In this document: piece after piece, positions 61,454 to 64,000 of the stretch
Position numbering within the stretch: the stretch's first letter is position 1
How the letters are laid out: each line of letters opens with the position of its first letter
From: Sphaerisporangium fuscum
GTDB taxonomy: Bacteria; Actinomycetota; Actinomycetes; Streptosporangiales; Streptosporangiaceae
Assembly: GCF_018531465.1 (NCBI RefSeq)
Contig: NZ_JAHDTF010000011.1
Span: 62,001 to 126,000 of the forward strand
Direction: 5' to 3'
DNA length: 64,000 nucleotides
The notes under the pieces: model-generated
What the model saw: the letters and a program-made list of their open reading frames with translations, nothing else
What the model was told of the DNA's origin: nothing
Databases searched by the model: none
Translations under genes and position numbers: made by a program

Positions 61454-61975
61454 ATGCCGATCATGGACAAACTGGATCCCCGCCACACCGCGTTGGTCCT
61501 CATCGACCTGATGACGCGCATCGTTGAGCAGCCTACTGCGCCACATTCCGGACCTGCCGTGGTCGCCCGATCCCTCTCCCTGGCCGAGGGGGTGCGCAAG
61601 GCGGGAGGTCTCGTGGTCGCCGTGCGGGTCGAGCGGCCGGGCGTCGCGGAGCAGCCGCCGGGCAGCGAGTTGGTGGATGGGGTGGCCGGCGACCTGGAGA
61701 TCGTGAAGGGCACCTGGGGCGCGTTCCACAACACCGGCTTGGAGGAGGTGTTGCGTGAGCGCGCCATCGACACGCTGATCATCACCGGGGTCGCCACGAA
61801 CTTCGGCGTCGAGCAGACCGCGCGTTTCGCCGACGAGTTCGGCTTCAAGGTGATCTTGCCCGAGGACGCGGTCACGGCACTCGACGCGCACGCCCATGAG
61901 TTCGCCTTCGACTACATCTTCCCGCGCATCGCCACCGTCTGCACCACCGCCGAGGTCCTGGCGGCCCTGGACTGA
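61454..61975 (+). CDS. Isochorismatase-fold hydrolase, catalytic Cys replaced
   Basis: A 173-residue member of the isochorismatase/nicotinamidase fold. The catalytic Asp is in 'ALVLIDLMTRIVEQP' and the Lys in 'LEIVKGTWGAFHNTGLEEVL'. The expected TxxCV nucleophile loop reads 'ITGVATNFGVEQTARFADEFGF', with Gly where cysteine hydrolases have Cys. True isochorismatases also lack that Cys, so vinyl-ether hydrolysis or another non-thiolate reaction is possible. ATGs at 61454 and 61463 are both plausible. It follows the ROK gene by 32 bases and may be cotranscribed, although a functional link is unclear. Confidence 0.87.
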   Translation: MPIMDKLDPRHTALVLIDLMTRIVEQPTAPHSGPAVVARSLSLAEGVRKAGGLVVAVRVERPGVAEQPPGSELVDGVAGDLEIVKGTWGAFHNTGLEEVLRERAIDTLIITGVATNFGVEQTARFADEFGFKVILPEDAVTALDAHAHEFAFDYIFPRIATVCTTAEVLAALD

Positions 61976-62055
61976 GATCGGAGCTGCTGTGGGGGGCCTG
62001 CGCCGCCTCGTCCCGGGCCGTGGGCTCGGAGCGGGGCAGGCGGGCCCGTGTCCAT

Positions 62056-62763
62056 CTACGAGGCGAACTTGGTGAGCCGGTGGCCGGGCGTCGCCGGCGC
62101 ACGTCGCCTGGCGGCCGCGTCCCGGATCAGGCGAAGCGCGACCAGGCCCAGCCAGGCGAAACCGATGGCGAGGCTGACACGGTTCCACAGGCCGTGGCCA
62201 TGGCCGACCTGGGTCTGGAAGTCGTACTGCGCGGCCGCCGGCATGAACGTCGCCGGCGTGGCGACGGCGGTGACGAAGGAGTACCACATCCAGGCGCGCC
62301 GCCGTTCGGCGCCGAAACGCCGGCCGAGGACGCAGGCGAGCGCGGCGAGGGCGAGATACACGGCGAACGGCATGAAGCCGTGAATCGTGCCGTGGAGCGT
62401 CGGTTCGTCGGGCACTGAGCTGTCCGGGTGGTAGCCGGGCGTGGGGTCCATGCTGAAGACGCCGGCCGTGATGAGTGCCAGACCGCAGGCGGCCGCCAGG
62501 ATCGGCGCCGAACGAGAACCGCGACCGGTGGGCAGCGCCCGCCGCAGCCCGGCGGCGAAGGCGATCAGCAGCAGGCCGGTGACGATGAAGTTCGTGATCT
62601 GGATCCAGCCCCACCGGCCGAGGCTGAGTTCGCTGATGAAGTGGTCCACGGACCGGTAGCCGGGGCGCAGGGCGCCCTCGATGAGGATCACCACGACGAA
62701 CAGCGGCGCGGCCAGGCCGCAGGCCAGCAGAGTACGGATCGGCGCCGGACGGGACCGGATCAT
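62056..62763 (-). CDS. DUF998-family membrane protein
   Basis: A 235-residue integral membrane protein with about six hydrophobic helices. 'RPGYRSVDHFISELSLGRWGWIQITNFIVTGLLLIAFAAGLRRAL' near the start and 'VFSMDPTPGYHPDSSVPDEPTLHGTIHGFMPFAVYLALAALACVLGRRF' in the middle match the DUF998 pattern (ISELS, FxxDP, HGxxH). The role of the family is unknown. Divergent from the TetR gene with twin operators between, so it is almost certainly that regulator's target. Confidence 0.88.
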   Translation of the reverse strand: MIRSRPAPIRTLLACGLAAPLFVVVILIEGALRPGYRSVDHFISELSLGRWGWIQITNFIVTGLLLIAFAAGLRRALPTGRGSRSAPILAAACGLALITAGVFSMDPTPGYHPDSSVPDEPTLHGTIHGFMPFAVYLALAALACVLGRRFGAERRRAWMWYSFVTAVATPATFMPAAAQYDFQTQVGHGHGLWNRVSLAIGFAWLGLVALRLIRDAAARRRAPATPGHRLTKFAS

Positions 62764-62775
62764 CGTTCACGCTCC

Positions 62776-62825
62776 TTAGCAATGCTAAATGACTGGGCTC
62801 GGCAACAATGCCTTAGCGTTGCTAA
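62776..62825. promoter_or_regulatory. Twin TetR operators between DUF998 and tetR genes
   Basis: TTAGCAATGCTAA (62776-62788) and TTAGCGTTGCTAA (62813-62825) are inverted repeats of TTAGC-N3-GCTAA with centres 37 bases apart. They flank the promoter region of the two divergent genes. AACAAT between them (62804-62809 area) could be a -10. Confidence 0.8.
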
Positions 62826-62853
62826 GCTGTCAAGGGTTCAGAACGGAGACAGC

Positions 62854-63495
62854 GTGGACCGAGAAGAGATCGTCAGCGCGGCACTGAGCCTGCTCGACGA
62901 GACCGGGCTCGACGGGTTGACCGTGCGCCGCCTGGCCGAGCACCTCAACGTGAAGAACCCTGCGCTCTACTGGCACTTCTCGAGCAAGCGGGCGCTGCTC
63001 GACGAGATGGCGCAGATGCTCCAGTCGCGGCAGGACTTCGGGCCGCCGCGAGACGGCGAGTCCTGGCCGCAATGGCTGACCCGGCGGGCACGCGAACGCC
63101 GCCAGGTCCTGCTGTCCTGCCGGGACGCCGCCCGGCTCGTGGCCGGCACCCGAGCGGGACCGGCCCTCATCGAGAAGTTCGAAGCCGAGTTGAACGCGCT
63201 CGTCGCCGCCGGATTCACACCGGCGCGAGCACTGCACGCCATCGGCACCATCACCCGCTACGTCAACGGCTTCGTTCTCGACGAACAGGCCATGACCGAG
63301 CACACCGAGGATGCCCGGCGGCCACCGGCCACCGCCGACGTCTTCGCGGCCACTCCCACCCTCGCGGCGGCCATCCGGGAGGCCGGTGACAGCGACGCGG
63401 CGTTCGAGGAGGGACTGCGCGTCCTGATGGCCGGCATCGCGGCCCGCAGCGGGCAAGAGGTCGACCCGGCCGCCACGCGTTCAGCCGAAGGTTGA
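62854..63495 (+). CDS. TetR-family regulator with TetR-type C-terminal domain
   Basis: A 213-residue repressor. The helix-turn-helix is 'DREEIVSAALSLLDETGLDGLTVRRLAEHLNVKNPALYWHFSSKRALLDEMA', close to tetracycline repressor itself. The C-terminal part 'LLSCRDAARLVAGTRAGPALIEKFEAELNALVAAGFTPARALHAIGTITRYVNGFVLDEQA' matches the TetR_C_1 domain. The GTG at 62854 follows CGGAGA. In-frame upstream codons lie inside the operator region. It reads away from the DUF998 gene. The ligand is unknown and need not be tetracycline. Confidence 0.9.
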   Translation: MDREEIVSAALSLLDETGLDGLTVRRLAEHLNVKNPALYWHFSSKRALLDEMAQMLQSRQDFGPPRDGESWPQWLTRRARERRQVLLSCRDAARLVAGTRAGPALIEKFEAELNALVAAGFTPARALHAIGTITRYVNGFVLDEQAMTEHTEDARRPPATADVFAATPTLAAAIREAGDSDAAFEEGLRVLMAGIAARSGQEVDPAATRSAEG

Positions 63496-63508
63496 TCCGG
63501 GCCCGGCC

Positions 63509-64000
63509 GTGATAGGGGGTCGAGATGACATCGAGCGGGCCTTCACCGCGCTGGGCGGCCGGGTGCCGGATCGCTACGACGTGGAGGAAGGCCAGGACAC
63601 CTTCCCGGCGCTGCCCCGCGAGGCCGACGTGGTCTTCTACGGCGGGACGTTCGAGGGAGCGCCGCTGGTGCGGCACATGCGCGAGCAGGGCTCGACCCGG
63701 CTGCTGGCGACCGGCGACGGCTGCTGGGACCTGGCCGATTTCCTGCGTCCCGCCGGGCGGGCCGCGACCGAGGGCGAGGGGACGCTGGTACTGTCGGCCA
63801 CCCCGCAACTGGGCGAGGTGAAGGGGTCATCGGAGTTCGCCGAGCGGTACGAGCGGCGTCACGGCCCCGTCAACAACTACGCGGTCAACTCCTATGACGC
63901 CGCCCGCATGCTGCTCGACGCGGTGGCCGCCGGCGGCGACCGGGAGGGGACGGCGGCGGCGCTGCGCGGGCAGCGGTTCCAGGGCATCGCGTACCGCTCG
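63509..64000 (+). pseudogene. Fragment of a LivJ-like amino-acid/ligand-binding protein, N-terminus missing, runs off window
   Basis: The frame is open for 164 codons from GTG 63509 to the window end. It reads 'IERAFTALGGRVPDRYDVEEGQDTFPALPREADVVFYGGTFEGAPLVRHMREQGSTRLLATGDGCWDLADFL' and 'FAERYERRHGPVNNYAVNSYDAARMLLDAVAAGG', the middle and second half of a periplasmic-binding-protein type I (LivJ/LivK) receptor. The family's signal peptide and first lobe (about 170 residues) are absent, and the preceding gene stops only 13 bases earlier. It looks like a 5'-truncated remnant. It could still be translated from 63509 as a soluble half-domain. The true 3' end is outside the window. Confidence 0.65.

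Overview
The window is a high-GC actinobacterial chromosome segment. Third codon positions are almost all G or C, GTG starts are frequent, ATGA/GTGA start-stop overlaps are common, and there is a full mce operon, an F420-type oxidoreductase and LprG/P55-like genes. The gene order scpB-rluB-aroH-tyrA-cmk-der is typical of Actinobacteria. A soil actinomycete of the Streptosporangiales type is a reasonable guess, but no rRNA or other taxonomic marker is present to prove it. I saw no tRNA, rRNA, CRISPR array, insertion sequence or prophage.

Layout. 0-7.2 kb: chromosome segregation (scpA tail, scpB), a 23S rRNA pseudouridine synthase with a very long Arg/Gly-rich N-terminal extension, then tyrosine biosynthesis (aroH, tyrA), cytidylate kinase and the ribosome-assembly GTPase Der. 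7.3-14 kb: an acetyltransferase, an ABC-F ribosome-protection ATPase behind a structured leader with a nine-codon reading frame, an LprG-like lipoprotein plus P55-like exporter pair, a MarR regulator and a CDF metal transporter. 14-22.5 kb (minus strand): a complete mce lipid-import operon (yrbEA-yrbEB-mceA-F plus a Mce-associated protein) with tightly overlapping genes. 22.7-24.7 kb: an aminopeptidase P and a CBS-domain protein.

24.7-40.4 kb is a large carbohydrate locus that looks directed at amino sugars. A minus-strand operon encodes GH20, GH1 and GH9 glycosidases without signal peptides and a GNAT acetyltransferase. Diverging from it, a plus-strand operon encodes two ABC permeases, a Tat-type lipoprotein sugar-binding protein, a ThuA-like protein, a TIM-barrel isomerase-like protein and an NAD-dependent epimerase. 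These are followed by a GntR/UTRA regulator, then a SIS-domain protein, a BadF-type sugar kinase and a zinc-type dehydrogenase. The parts suggest import of a glycan fragment, cytoplasmic trimming from the non-reducing end and phosphorylation or deamination of the released amino sugar, with a possible redox branch.

40.4-50.4 kb holds a secreted protein with two SUKH-like domains, acetyltransferase and SDR genes (the SDR with a Tat-like leader), a large secreted subtilase, a small Smr-like protein with a leaderless-type promoter, a PPOX flavoprotein, and a TetR/DUF2306 pair separated by three matching inverted repeats. 50.8-61.4 kb is a second sugar region: a secreted GH92 mannosidase behind two identical LacI-type operators, an LLM oxidoreductase, and a GH1 plus sugar ABC operon facing a ROK repressor. 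61.4-64 kb has an isochorismatase-fold protein, a DUF998 membrane protein facing its probable TetR repressor across two operators, and a fragment of a LivJ-like binding protein that runs off the end. Neither sugar ABC system carries its own ATPase, so both probably share an MsiK/UgpC-type ATPase encoded elsewhere.
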